Shown piece after piece: positions 1 to 7,032 of a stretch of DNA of 20,948 nucleotides; positions within the stretch are counted from its first letter, which is position 1; each line of letters begins with the position of its first letter. Under the pieces are notes generated by a model. It ran no database searches. It was not told where the DNA came from and worked only from the letters and a program-made list of their open reading frames with translations. The translations under genes were made by a program, and so were the position numbers. Source of the DNA: a virus; the IMG/VR virus record IMGVR_UViG_3300025695_000119, positions 1 through 20,948 of that record; one strand, given 5' to 3'.

Positions 1-1
1 G

Positions 2-1375
2 AATGAATCAGAAAAATTAGCTTGGATGTCGACTTACTGTCACAACCATAAACTTTATGAAGACGCAAACATTATGTCTTTAGACCCAACAATGAACTTA
101 GCAGGTATGGGTGCTGCAAAATTCCCATCTGCACATGGTGTAGCTGATGGATCAGGAGACAAATCTCCTTCTTTATTACCTTTAGCAATGCAAGTTGCTG
201 CTCAAACTGTAGGTTTAGATTTAGTACCTGTAGTTCCTATGGCTGGACCAATGGGATTATTATCTTACTTAGACTTTACTTATGAAGGTGGTAGATTAGA
301 TAATGGTGTTGCTCCAACTTACGTAAAAGCTTCTGGAGCTGCTTCTGCAGATATTACTGCAGTTTCTGGAACTAATGGTGATTACGAATATATTGGTGAT
401 TCTCGTATAGATGGTAAGCAAATCTATAAAGTTGGTACTATCGATAGTTCTAACGCAACTGTAGCTGCTGATTTAGAAGATGCAGGTGCTGATGCTGGTT
501 CAGTTGAACTAGTAAAAGCTTTAGAAGATCACATTAAAGGATTTGTTGCTGCTGATAAAGCTGGTAATCCATTCTCAAGAGAAGCTGGTGAATCAACTCC
601 AGACAAAGTAATGGGTCTTTCTTTATTCTCTAAAAGCGTTGCTGCTCAAACTTTCCAAGTTGCTGCTGCCGTAACAAGAGAGCAAGTTCAAGATTTAAAA
701 CAATTCGGTGTAGATGCTGTTGCTCAAGTTGAGTCAGTATTAACTAACGAATTAACTCAATCTATTAACCAACACATCTTAGGTGCTATTAGAGCTCAAG
801 GTACTTCTAACGTAACTAAAGCTTTCGGTGCTGCTACATCATTTGATATAGCATTAGCTGATGCATCTGCTTTAGCTGGTGGTGAAACAGTTGCTTCTGA
901 GCAAAGAAAAATCTTAACTCAGATCTTAGCTGCTGCTAACTTAATCGCAAACAGAGGACGTAGAGGTGCTGGTAACTTCGCTGTTGTTGGAGCACAAGTT
1001 GCTACTGTATTACAATCAGTTTCTGGTTTCGTAGCTAACCCAATGAACAACACATTCACTCAATCTGCAGGTGCAATCTATCCATTAGGATCTGTTGCTG
1101 GAATCAATGTTTACACTGATCCAACTTTAGACTGGGCTGATTACCAAGTTGCTGTAGGTAGAAAAGGTGACGGAAACGGACCTGGATTAGTATTCATGCC
1201 TTATTTAATGGCTGAATCTGTACAAACAATCGCTGAAGGAACTATGGCTCCTAAAGTTGCTGTTAAGTCAAGATTCGCATTAGTTGAAGCTGGATTCCAT
1301 CCTGAAACTCAATATGTTACTTTCAACATTTCTAACGGAAGTGGTTCATGGACTAACTTAATCAACTTAGCTTAA
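2..1375 (+). CDS. 23: Major capsid protein, T4 gp23-like (5' end outside window)
   Basis: The main shell protein of the head. The frame is open to the left edge (residues NESEKLAW precede the first internal ATG at 26), so the true start lies upstream. Family recognition comes from the segment with LLPLAMQVAAQ and VVPMAGPMGLLSYLDFTYEG, which matches the conserved gp23 block around the LP...QP/VPM.GP.G...A motif, and from the C-terminal FALVEAGFHPET. Gp23-type capsid proteins are made as precursors and trimmed by the gp21 prohead protease after (I/L)xE. The only such site in the visible N-terminal region is LYE (codons 53-61) followed by Asp, about 40 residues ahead of the conserved core, so cleavage there is plausible but inferred. 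Genes 20, 21 and 22 would be expected upstream, off the window. A strong terminator follows directly. Confidence 0.93.
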   Translation, partial: NESEKLAWMSTYCHNHKLYEDANIMSLDPTMNLAGMGAAKFPSAHGVADGSGDKSPSLLPLAMQVAAQTVGLDLVPVVPMAGPMGLLSYLDFTYEGGRLDNGVAPTYVKASGAASADITAVSGTNGDYEYIGDSRIDGKQIYKVGTIDSSNATVAADLEDAGADAGSVELVKALEDHIKGFVAADKAGNPFSREAGESTPDKVMGLSLFSKSVAAQTFQVAAAVTREQVQDLKQFGVDAVAQVESVLTNELTQSINQHILGAIRAQGTSNVTKAFGAATSFDIALADASALAGGETVASEQRKILTQILAAANLIANRGRRGAGNFAVVGAQVATVLQSVSGFVANPMNNTFTQSAGAIYPLGSVAGINVYTDPTLDWADYQVAVGRKGDGNGPGLVFMPYLMAESVQTIAEGTMAPKVAVKSRFALVEAGFHPETQYVTFNISNGSGSWTNLINLA

Positions 1376-1398
1376 TCTTAGATTATACTAAATATTTT

Positions 1399-1430
1399 AA
1401 AAAGGGAAATCGAAAGATTTCCCTTTTTTA
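1399..1430 (+). terminator. Intrinsic terminator after the capsid gene
   Basis: A 13-bp perfect stem (1399-1411 with 1416-1428) capped by a GAAA tetraloop and ending in a run of six T. It starts 23 bases after the capsid stop codon and should end the highly expressed capsid transcript before the next promoter motif at 1444. Confidence 0.93.
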
Positions 1431-1443
1431 TTTAATTAATATA

Positions 1444-1451
1444 GATATATA
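1444..1451 (+). promoter_or_regulatory. Putative late promoter motif GATATATA
   Basis: Exact GATATATA just after the capsid terminator and 23 bases before the ATG of the coiled-coil gene. It is one of six identical intergenic copies in the window placed at similar distance from structural-gene starts. A role as a late promoter is inferred from position and recurrence. Confidence 0.55.
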
Positions 1452-1474
1452 AGTTATAAACAAAAATAAATGTA

Positions 1475-2689
1475 ATGGAAGAATTTAATAATTGGTATAA
1501 TTTAATTAAGGAACAGATATCCGAACCTACTGTAGCAACAAATGAACCTACTGTAGCAATAACAGAACCTACTGTAGCAATAACAGAACCTAAAAGTAAT
1601 AGAGACGTTATTATTAATGATGTTGATTCTATTATGACCTCATTAGAAACTCTTTCTAATGAATTAAAAGAACAATTAATAAATGAAGAAGGTCTAGCCA
1701 CTGTTGCTGCCGCTGGTGCAGCTGGTGCTGCTTTAGTAGGACTTGGAATGGGCGCTAAGAAATTGTATGATGCTTCAGTTACTGCACCAAAGGCTCGTAA
1801 AGCTCAGGCAAAGGTAAATGTAATGAATTTGAAGGTTGCTGGTGTTGAAAATATGATTAGTAGTGCTGATAAAGAACAAAAAGATAAATTAAAGGCAAAA
1901 CTAGACGCGGCTAAAGAAGCTGCCAAGGAACTACAAAGCTCGGTAGATGATAGGTACGCAAACTCATCGGGTGTGGTTAAGAAGGCACTCAGCTCTGAAA
2001 AAGCAAAGGGTAAAATGGAAGTGTTAAAGGCAAGTTTAGGTGATTCAAGCCCTGAGCAGCAAAAACAAATCAAAGATCAATTAGTTAAATTGAAAAATAA
2101 AATTGCTAAAGATGATGCTGCGTTTCAAAAAGAAGTAAAAGGCGCCAAAGAAGAAACTCCAGCTAAAGAACTTGATAAAGTAAAAGAACTAACTACTAAA
2201 GATGGTAAAAAGGCATCTACCCCGGAACAAGATAAAGTTGCAAAGATGGAGGGAGAAATCAATCAGTATGCTAAAAACATTGATGAAACTAATGCCAATA
2301 TAAAGAAATATGAAACTAAAATCAGACAGCTGCAGGCAGAAATGGAAAAAGCAACTGATAAACAAAAATTCGAACAAGGAATTGAAGCTCTACAGAATAA
2401 AATTAAAGCGGACAAAGAAGATGTCAAAGAGATGCAAACCACTAGAAACAACTTAAAAAAACAGCTTGCTAAAATTGCACCTAAAGAGTCTTTAGTAATC
2501 AGAGCAAATGATTTGGGCTTACATGAATTAGCTACTGAAATCTTAGAAAAAGAATCTTGGCAGTTAAGTAACACTAAGTTGTATTCAATGTATAACGAAC
2601 AACTAACTAAACTAGAATCTGTTGGAATTTTAAACGAATCTAAGTATGTTACAACTTCTATTAAAGATAGATTTTCTAGACTACTATAA
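1475..2689 (+). CDS. Alanine-rich coiled-coil protein of unknown function
   Basis: 404 residues; no family recognised. The N-terminus carries a perfect-to-near-perfect repeat of seven residues (EPTVAxx, three copies plus EP), encoded by a 21-bp tandem repeat. Residues about 73-95 form a small-residue hydrophobic stretch (TVAAAGAAGAALVGLGMGA) that could be a membrane-inserting or packing helix. Residues about 105-340 are highly charged, Lys/Glu/Ala-rich and predicted coiled coil. The C-terminal 65 residues (from about ESLVIRANDLG) look like a compact helical domain. It sits alone between two terminators behind its own GATATATA motif, next to the capsid gene, so a virion, scaffold or internal head protein is possible, but this is only context. 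It overlaps the convergent minus-strand gene by six bases. Confidence 0.85.
   Translation: MEEFNNWYNLIKEQISEPTVATNEPTVAITEPTVAITEPKSNRDVIINDVDSIMTSLETLSNELKEQLINEEGLATVAAAGAAGAALVGLGMGAKKLYDASVTAPKARKAQAKVNVMNLKVAGVENMISSADKEQKDKLKAKLDAAKEAAKELQSSVDDRYANSSGVVKKALSSEKAKGKMEVLKASLGDSSPEQQKQIKDQLVKLKNKIAKDDAAFQKEVKGAKEETPAKELDKVKELTTKDGKKASTPEQDKVAKMEGEINQYAKNIDETNANIKKYETKIRQLQAEMEKATDKQKFEQGIEALQNKIKADKEDVKEMQTTRNNLKKQLAKIAPKESLVIRANDLGLHELATEILEKESWQLSNTKLYSMYNEQLTKLESVGILNESKYVTTSIKDRFSRLL
1523..1591 (+). repeat. 21-bp in-frame tandem repeat, 3.3 copies
   Basis: Units at 1523-1543, 1544-1564 and 1565-1585 plus six bases of a fourth. Units two and three are identical; unit one differs near its 3' end (caacaaat versus caataaca). 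Each encodes EPTVA plus two variable residues. The length is a multiple of three, so copy number can change without breaking the gene. Confidence 0.95.
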
Positions 2690-3187
2690 TTTAGCGTTAG
2701 AATTCTTTTTTGCTAATCTCATAAAATCCTTTTGTTCTCGCAAGAGGATTTTTTTTACATGTTTACGAAAAGCAATCGAAGATTTTAATATTCGACTATC
2801 TACTGCACCGACTAAAGTATCCCAATATTTAGGATGAACAAAGTTTTTAGCTCTAAAGTCATCAATTTTAGCTTCAATTGGTAAATCACTTAAAGCACAT
2901 TTCCATTCAATTGTTTTATAACTATCTTTTAATTCATCTAATTGTGAAAATTCATTTTTAGACCAATCATAATAGTACTTGCTATCTTTATCTGCTTGGT
3001 GGAATCTACAAATCTCAAATATAATATGTAAGAATTGATCACTTTGCGCACGTTCTTTTAATATCGGATGTTCTAATAATAATCTACGCTGTTGCTTTGA
3101 TATTGAATTATATTTAACACCGTATCTATTTCTAGGGTATGGACCTCCAGTCCTTTGAATATTAGGATATTTTTTATTATATGCCAT
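2684..3187 (-). CDS. Hypothetical protein (only minus-strand gene)
   Basis: 167 residues, not recognised. It is basic and rich in Lys, Arg, Tyr and Ser, with a start reading MAYNKKYPNIQRTGGPYPRN, no membrane segment and a C-terminus with a helical basic stretch (AFRKHVKKILLREQKDFMRL). The ATG is at 3187-3185. It is divergent from gp44 (61 bases between starts) and convergent with the coiled-coil gene, whose last six bases it overlaps. It is kept as real because it fills an otherwise gene-free interval, has phage-like codon use, and the plus-strand frames there are short. Basic character could fit nucleic-acid binding, but nothing specific shows that. The terminator of the opposing gene lies inside its 3' coding part. 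Confidence 0.8.
   Translation of the reverse strand: MAYNKKYPNIQRTGGPYPRNRYGVKYNSISKQQRRLLLEHPILKERAQSDQFLHIIFEICRFHQADKDSKYYYDWSKNEFSQLDELKDSYKTIEWKCALSDLPIEAKIDDFRAKNFVHPKYWDTLVGAVDSRILKSSIAFRKHVKKILLREQKDFMRLAKKNSNAKL
2723..2756 (+). terminator. Terminator of the coiled-coil gene, inside the opposing CDS
   Basis: A 12-bp stem with one G-T pair (2723-2734 with 2741-2752), a six-base loop TTCTCG and a run of eight T (2749-2756). It reads as an intrinsic terminator only in the plus direction, 34 bases after the stop of the plus gene. On the minus strand these bases encode residues around KKILLREQKDF. Confidence 0.8.
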
Positions 3188-3248
3188 ATACTATTTATCA
3201 TGAAACATTTATGCTATAATTTATATAATTAATATAAAATTTATACAT
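3188..3248. promoter_or_regulatory. Divergent AT-rich promoter region
   Basis: 61 bases between the divergent starts of the minus-strand gene and gp44, almost entirely A/T. The plus strand contains TGCTATAAT, resembling an extended -10 box, about 30 bases before the gp44 ATG. No GATATATA and no clear TAnnTTTG box is present. That promoters lie here follows from the gene arrangement; exact elements are uncertain. Confidence 0.45.
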
Positions 3249-4199
3249 ATGATCCAAGCTTTATTTACTGAAAAATACAGACCTAAAAATCTACAAGATT
3301 TAATATTACCCGATATGGTAATGAATAAATTTAAAGATGGTTTAACACAAAATACTTTATTGGCAGGAAGTGCTGGAACTGGTAAGACTTCAACTGCAAA
3401 GGCTATTGTACAACAGTTTGAATTACCATATTTGTATATTAATGCTTCTACAGATACTTCGGTTGATGTGATTAGAACCAGAATTACAGATTTTTGTTCT
3501 ACTATGTCGATTTTAGATGATCGTGATAAATTTAAGGTAGTTATTTTAGATGAGGTTGATGGTGTATCTGACCAATTCTTTAAAGCTCTTAGAGCAACAA
3601 TGGAGCAATTTGCAAGTAATAGTAGATTTATTGCTACATGTAACTATATTAATAAGATACCAGATCCTATATTAAGTAGATTTGAAGTAGTTAACTTTGA
3701 TTTTAATAAAGATGAAGAGGTTGAATTAACCAAGAAGTATATTCGTAGAGTATATGATATTTGTGGTAAAGAAGGAATGACTATAGAAAAACCAGCACTT
3801 GTTGAATTTGTTCGTAGAAACTTTCCAGATTTAAGAAGTACTCTTAATAAATTACAGGGTTATAAATCACAAGGTACTACTAATATTACAGTTGAAGATG
3901 TTAAAAAATTCAACTCAGTTTATAAGGATATATTTGAATTAATATTTAATGAAACTGATCCAGTTAAAAACTATCAATATTTAGTAGGAGAATATTCTAA
4001 TAGAGTTGATGATGTTTTACAAACTTTAGGTGAAGAGTTTATTGAATATATTCAAACTGAAAAGCCTAATGCAATTAGGTTTATTCCACAGATTGCAATT
4101 GTAGTGGCAGAACACCAAGCACAAAGAACTTTAGTAATTGATGCTGTAATTACAATGCTTTCTTGTGTATATAAAATTCAAGAAATAGTTAGACAATAA
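3249..4199 (+). CDS. 44: Clamp loader ATPase subunit, T4 gp44-like
   Basis: An AAA+ ATPase of the RFC/DnaX type that, with gp62, loads the sliding clamp onto primed DNA. Length 316, close to T4 gp44 (319). In order: the N-terminal TEKYRPKNLQDL signature (7-18), Walker A GSAGTGKTS (40-48), Walker B VVILDEVD (97-104), sensor I TCN (130-132) and the SRF motif with the arginine finger R144. The C-terminal third is the helical collar. The ATG at 3249 directly precedes the conserved RPKNL region. It begins the replication block and is followed by RNase H; a gp62-like candidate lies two genes on. The sliding clamp gp45 and the polymerase are not in the window. Confidence 0.95.
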   Translation: MIQALFTEKYRPKNLQDLILPDMVMNKFKDGLTQNTLLAGSAGTGKTSTAKAIVQQFELPYLYINASTDTSVDVIRTRITDFCSTMSILDDRDKFKVVILDEVDGVSDQFFKALRATMEQFASNSRFIATCNYINKIPDPILSRFEVVNFDFNKDEEVELTKKYIRRVYDICGKEGMTIEKPALVEFVRRNFPDLRSTLNKLQGYKSQGTTNITVEDVKKFNSVYKDIFELIFNETDPVKNYQYLVGEYSNRVDDVLQTLGEEFIEYIQTEKPNAIRFIPQIAIVVAEHQAQRTLVIDAVITMLSCVYKIQEIVRQ

Positions 4200-4205
4200 T
4201 TTTTA

Positions 4206-4231
4206 TTTGTCATTAAAAATAGTTATATTTG
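4206..4231 (+). promoter_or_regulatory. Bacteroidetes-type promoter ahead of RNase H
   Basis: TATATTTG at 4224-4231 is a perfect match to the TAnnTTTG (-7) box of Bacteroidetes housekeeping promoters, 22 bases before the RNase H ATG. A TTTG at 4206-4209 could be the upstream box, but the 14-base spacer is shorter than the usual 17-23, so only the -7 box is well supported. Confidence 0.5.
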
Positions 4232-4253
4232 TATATAACATAAAACTAATATT

Positions 4254-5483
4254 ATGAAATTAGCAAAACATACTTTATTAATTGATGGTAATTACTTCCT
4301 ACATAGTAGATTATTTGTATTACCAAGAAAAAAGGGTACTCAATTACTAGGAGACCATAAGAGCCAATCGCAATTAATGCGAAAGTTATCTATTGACTTT
4401 GCATCAGAGCTGCGTAAAATGGCACCATTCATTGATCAGGTAGTTGTTGCTGTAGATGCTAAATCATGGAGAAAGGATCTTTTTCCAGATGCACAATATA
4501 AAGGTACTCGTACGCATGATGATTCTATTAACTGGAAAGCCGTATTTGATGTATATACTAAATGGCAAGAACTATTGGCTAAGCAAGGTGTTGTTATTCA
4601 TAGAATTAATGGTGCAGAAGCAGATGATGTTATCTTTGGTTGGTCAACTCAATTAAATAATGAAGGTAAAAACTGTATTGTATGGACTGGAGACCGTGAC
4701 TTAATCCAACTAGTTAATTATAATACTGCAATGGATGCTTATACTCTATGGTATTATAATAGTAAACGTAAATTAATTACATTTGATGGATTTACAAATC
4801 TATTAGATAGTGATATGCAAGATACATTAACTAATGAAGAGTTATTATTTGATATGTCATCAACAAATGCTATGGGTAGTAAATTAGTAGATGATATTAA
4901 ATCGTGGTCAGATAAAAATAATATACAGTTTGAAAGTGTTAATTGTGATGAATTTATTTTTAGTAAGATTTTACAAGGTGATAAAAGTGATAATATAAAG
5001 AGTGTTGTTAACTGGACTAAAACTGCAAAGTCTGGTCGTATCATGAATTATTCTATTAGTGAAAAGATTTCATTTAAAGTATTAGATCAATTTACAGCAG
5101 AGAATGGTGAATTTAGAATCGATATGTTTTTCAATCAAGATTATTTAGATAAAATAGTTAATATAATTCATAAAGTTGTTGGTAAATCTACTATTGAGGA
5201 TATACGTACTAGATTTAATCAAAACTTAGATTTAATGTTATTACATTATAATACTATTCCAGAAGCAATACAAAATGAAATATACAAGAGTATCGAATCA
5301 GATTTAAATATTAAACCTAATTTTAAAGTTTTATCTAAGATGGAAAGTATATTAGAAGGTACTGAATGGCTGGAAAGGAAAGGAGATAGTGCACCTTCGG
5401 GCTATGACCCATTTGCTGGTTTAACACCAACTCCAAAAAATACTTGGCAGGGAGATAATATAAATACTAGTAAATTATTTTAA
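4254..5483 (+). CDS. rnh: RNase H / 5'-3' exonuclease, T4 Rnh-like (FEN family)
   Basis: A metal-dependent 5' nuclease that removes RNA primers and flaps during lagging-strand synthesis. All acidic motifs of the FEN/T4 RNase H fold are present: LLIDGNYF (D11), VVAVDAKSWRKDLFP (D68) followed by YKGTR, GAEADDVIFG (E122, D124, D125), WTGDRDLIQLV (D147, D149) and GDKSDN (D243, D246). At 409 residues it is about 100 longer than T4 Rnh (305). The extra length includes a stretch between D149 and D243 and a proline-rich C-terminal tail (GYDPFAGLTPTPKNTW) that may be a flexible partner-binding arm. It is preceded by a host-like promoter box and followed after nine bases by the gp62-like gene, suggesting one transcript. 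Confidence 0.93.
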   Translation: MKLAKHTLLIDGNYFLHSRLFVLPRKKGTQLLGDHKSQSQLMRKLSIDFASELRKMAPFIDQVVVAVDAKSWRKDLFPDAQYKGTRTHDDSINWKAVFDVYTKWQELLAKQGVVIHRINGAEADDVIFGWSTQLNNEGKNCIVWTGDRDLIQLVNYNTAMDAYTLWYYNSKRKLITFDGFTNLLDSDMQDTLTNEELLFDMSSTNAMGSKLVDDIKSWSDKNNIQFESVNCDEFIFSKILQGDKSDNIKSVVNWTKTAKSGRIMNYSISEKISFKVLDQFTAENGEFRIDMFFNQDYLDKIVNIIHKVVGKSTIEDIRTRFNQNLDLMLLHYNTIPEAIQNEIYKSIESDLNIKPNFKVLSKMESILEGTEWLERKGDSAPSGYDPFAGLTPTPKNTWQGDNINTSKLF

Positions 5484-5492
5484 GGTAAAAAT

Positions 5493-5924
5493 ATGTTAGA
5501 CGAAACAAAGCTATTTGATTTTATAAAAATAATGTTCACAAAGCCGGGTGAATATAGTAAGATAAAAAATTATAATAAAAAGAGACACCACTTTATGGTA
5601 AATCGATTCTTTGCTATTAAATTTCCTGCAAATGCTCAATTATTTAACCGAAATGGGATTAATCCAATAGCAGTTATAGATAGCTGGTCTTTGGTTGCTG
5701 CAAGATTTAAAAGTGTACCATTCTGGATTTATACTAAAACTAAAAAATCAAATAAAAAATCAAATAAAAAATCAAGCAAATATATACCTAGTGATGAAGT
5801 AATTAAAATATTCATCGATAAAAATGAAATCGGTATTCGAGAATATAAAGAACTCGAAAAATATGCCAAGGATGATTTATATACACAACTAGAGTTAATT
5901 GAAAATTCAATTAAAGTATATTAG
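5493..5924 (+). CDS. Probable clamp loader small subunit (gp62-like)
   Basis: 143 residues. In T4, gp62 is the non-ATPase subunit that completes the clamp loader with four gp44. The call rests on a pattern I recall from marine T4-like gp62 proteins: an F(I/M)VNR motif (here HFMVNR), an Ala...Asn segment about ten residues later (FPANAQLFNR), a helix ending in arginine and a tryptophan-lysine stretch (here SVPFWIYTKTKK), then a C-terminal helix with Tyr-Lys-Leu spacing. Sequence identity is low, so this is a pattern match plus context (gp44 and RNase H just upstream). An odd insert of three KKS(N/S) repeats lies at about residues 84-96. The alternative is an unrelated small phage protein. The start is the first ATG, nine bases after the rnh stop. 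Confidence 0.55.
   Translation: MLDETKLFDFIKIMFTKPGEYSKIKNYNKKRHHFMVNRFFAIKFPANAQLFNRNGINPIAVIDSWSLVAARFKSVPFWIYTKTKKSNKKSNKKSSKYIPSDEVIKIFIDKNEIGIREYKELEKYAKDDLYTQLELIENSIKVY
5741..5776 (+). repeat. 12-bp in-frame tandem repeat, three copies
   Basis: TAAAAAATCAAA at 5741-5752 and 5753-5764, and the variant ending in G at 5765-5776. It encodes the repeated (K/N)KKS basic linker in the gp62-like protein. Confidence 0.93.
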
Positions 5925-5932
5925 CTAGATTT

Positions 5933-6592
5933 ATGAAGATATTAGAATTAAATTCACTTCCAACATCTATAGATGTTACGTTATACCGATATAATTATAT
6001 AGATAATAAATTATGGGTTCAAATAAAAAATCAATTAGACTATATTGAAGTTAATAAAACTTCTGTTTTAGTATCTAAGGATCAATTGAATTTAATTTTA
6101 TTACAAAATTATAAAGATGATCTTAATGCAATAAATTCTACAGGATCTAAGTTTTTTCATAATAGAGTAAATACTATATATTTTATATGGATGCTTCTTA
6201 AAGACATGAAAAATCTAAATTATCTTAAAATATCATTAAATACTGATAAATCATATACTAGAATATCTACCGATAGCGATGGTGCTAAAACTATTGATTT
6301 TGATTTTAAGATATTAACAGCTACTCTTAGACTTTCTGATATTTTTGAATATGATGAAATAAATATAATTAATTCAGCTTTATATAAATTAAATATACTC
6401 CAACAAAATGAACCATATATCAATATAGGTGCATTAAAATTAATAGATATTGTTGATACTTATTTAGTTGAATTAGAACAAAATAATGAAGATCATACAG
6501 AATCATTTTCAATCATATCAGAGTTCCTAGAATTATTTACTTATAAAATAGAAAGAGATAATCCATTAATTCTTTTAATAACCGACTATTAA
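5933..6592 (+). CDS. Hypothetical protein
   Basis: 219 residues, not recognised. Begins MKILELNSLPTSIDVTLYRY, then an alternating hydrophobic pattern (KLWVQIKNQLDYIEVNKTSVLVS) suggesting beta strands, a helical middle (FIWMLLKDMKNLNYLKISL) and an acidic helical C-terminus. No signal peptide, membrane segment, cysteine motif or catalytic motif is visible. It follows the gp62-like gene after eight bases, so probably shares its transcript, and ends just ahead of a GATATATA motif that begins the structural block. A replication or late-transcription role would fit its neighbours but is not shown by the sequence. Confidence 0.85.
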   Translation: MKILELNSLPTSIDVTLYRYNYIDNKLWVQIKNQLDYIEVNKTSVLVSKDQLNLILLQNYKDDLNAINSTGSKFFHNRVNTIYFIWMLLKDMKNLNYLKISLNTDKSYTRISTDSDGAKTIDFDFKILTATLRLSDIFEYDEINIINSALYKLNILQQNEPYINIGALKLIDIVDTYLVELEQNNEDHTESFSIISEFLELFTYKIERDNPLILLITDY

Positions 6593-6599
6593 AATATTA

Positions 6600-6607
6600 G
6601 ATATATA
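6600..6607 (+). promoter_or_regulatory. Putative late promoter motif GATATATA
   Basis: Exact copy of the motif, eight bases after the stop of the preceding gene and 21 bases before the TTG start of the duplicated membrane protein. It marks the switch from replication genes to the head and tail block. Confidence 0.55.
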
Positions 6608-6628
6608 GATTAAATAAATCTGTATACA

Positions 6629-7027
6629 TTGAAAATATTAAAGGATTTTGGTAAACGAGAAGCATTGATTTATATTATAGTATTTCTATGGATATCATTA
6701 GGTATTATGGCTTTTTGGAGAGGCGCTAGTCTTTCTGACTTAGCAGTATATTTTGGTTCATTGACTACATATGCTGCTACTTATATTTGGGCTGAAAGTA
6801 AAAGACCTAGTGTTAAAACTGGTATTTTAAAACCAGGACCATCTTCGAGGAGAGAAATAATGATATATGCTATGGTTTTTATATGGGCAATTGCTGGTAT
6901 AGTTGCAATTTGGTTTGCGGCTAACTTAGAAGAATTATCAGTTTACTTCTTTTCATTAACAGGTTTTGTAACATCTTGGTTAGCTGGAGAAGCTTATAAA
7001 CCAGAAGATAGAATTAATAAAAAATAA
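6629..7027 (+). CDS. Four-helix membrane protein made of a tandem duplication; TTG start
   Basis: 132 residues, unknown function. Four predicted membrane helices, at about 13-30, 38-54, 78-95 and 103-119. Residues 10-60 and 75-125 align without a gap at an offset of 65, with 22 of 51 identical (shared IY..VF.W...GI.A.W, L..L.VYF.SLT and the final E...P), so the protein is a duplicated two-helix hairpin. The start is TTG at 6629: a stop lies in frame at 6611 and the first ATG would delete most of helix one. It comes first in the neck/packaging transcript, five bases before the neck gene. A holin or membrane-anchoring role is possible, but no holin family was recognised and position alone does not decide. 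Confidence 0.8.
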   Translation: MKILKDFGKREALIYIIVFLWISLGIMAFWRGASLSDLAVYFGSLTTYAATYIWAESKRPSVKTGILKPGPSSRREIMIYAMVFIWAIAGIVAIWFAANLEELSVYFFSLTGFVTSWLAGEAYKPEDRINKK

Positions 7028-7032
7028 ATTAA

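Noticed and set aside
1523-1591. Short direct repeats as a CRISPR array or origin iterons
   Set aside because: Units are contiguous 21-mers with no spacers, in frame inside a gene, so they are coding tandem repeats. The 5741 and 15969 repeats were rejected on the same grounds.
2646-2837. Plus-strand 63-codon frame across the convergent junction
   Set aside because: It overlaps both the end of the coiled-coil gene and the minus-strand gene and contains the terminator hairpin; the product is a Phe/Leu/Ser-rich shadow sequence.
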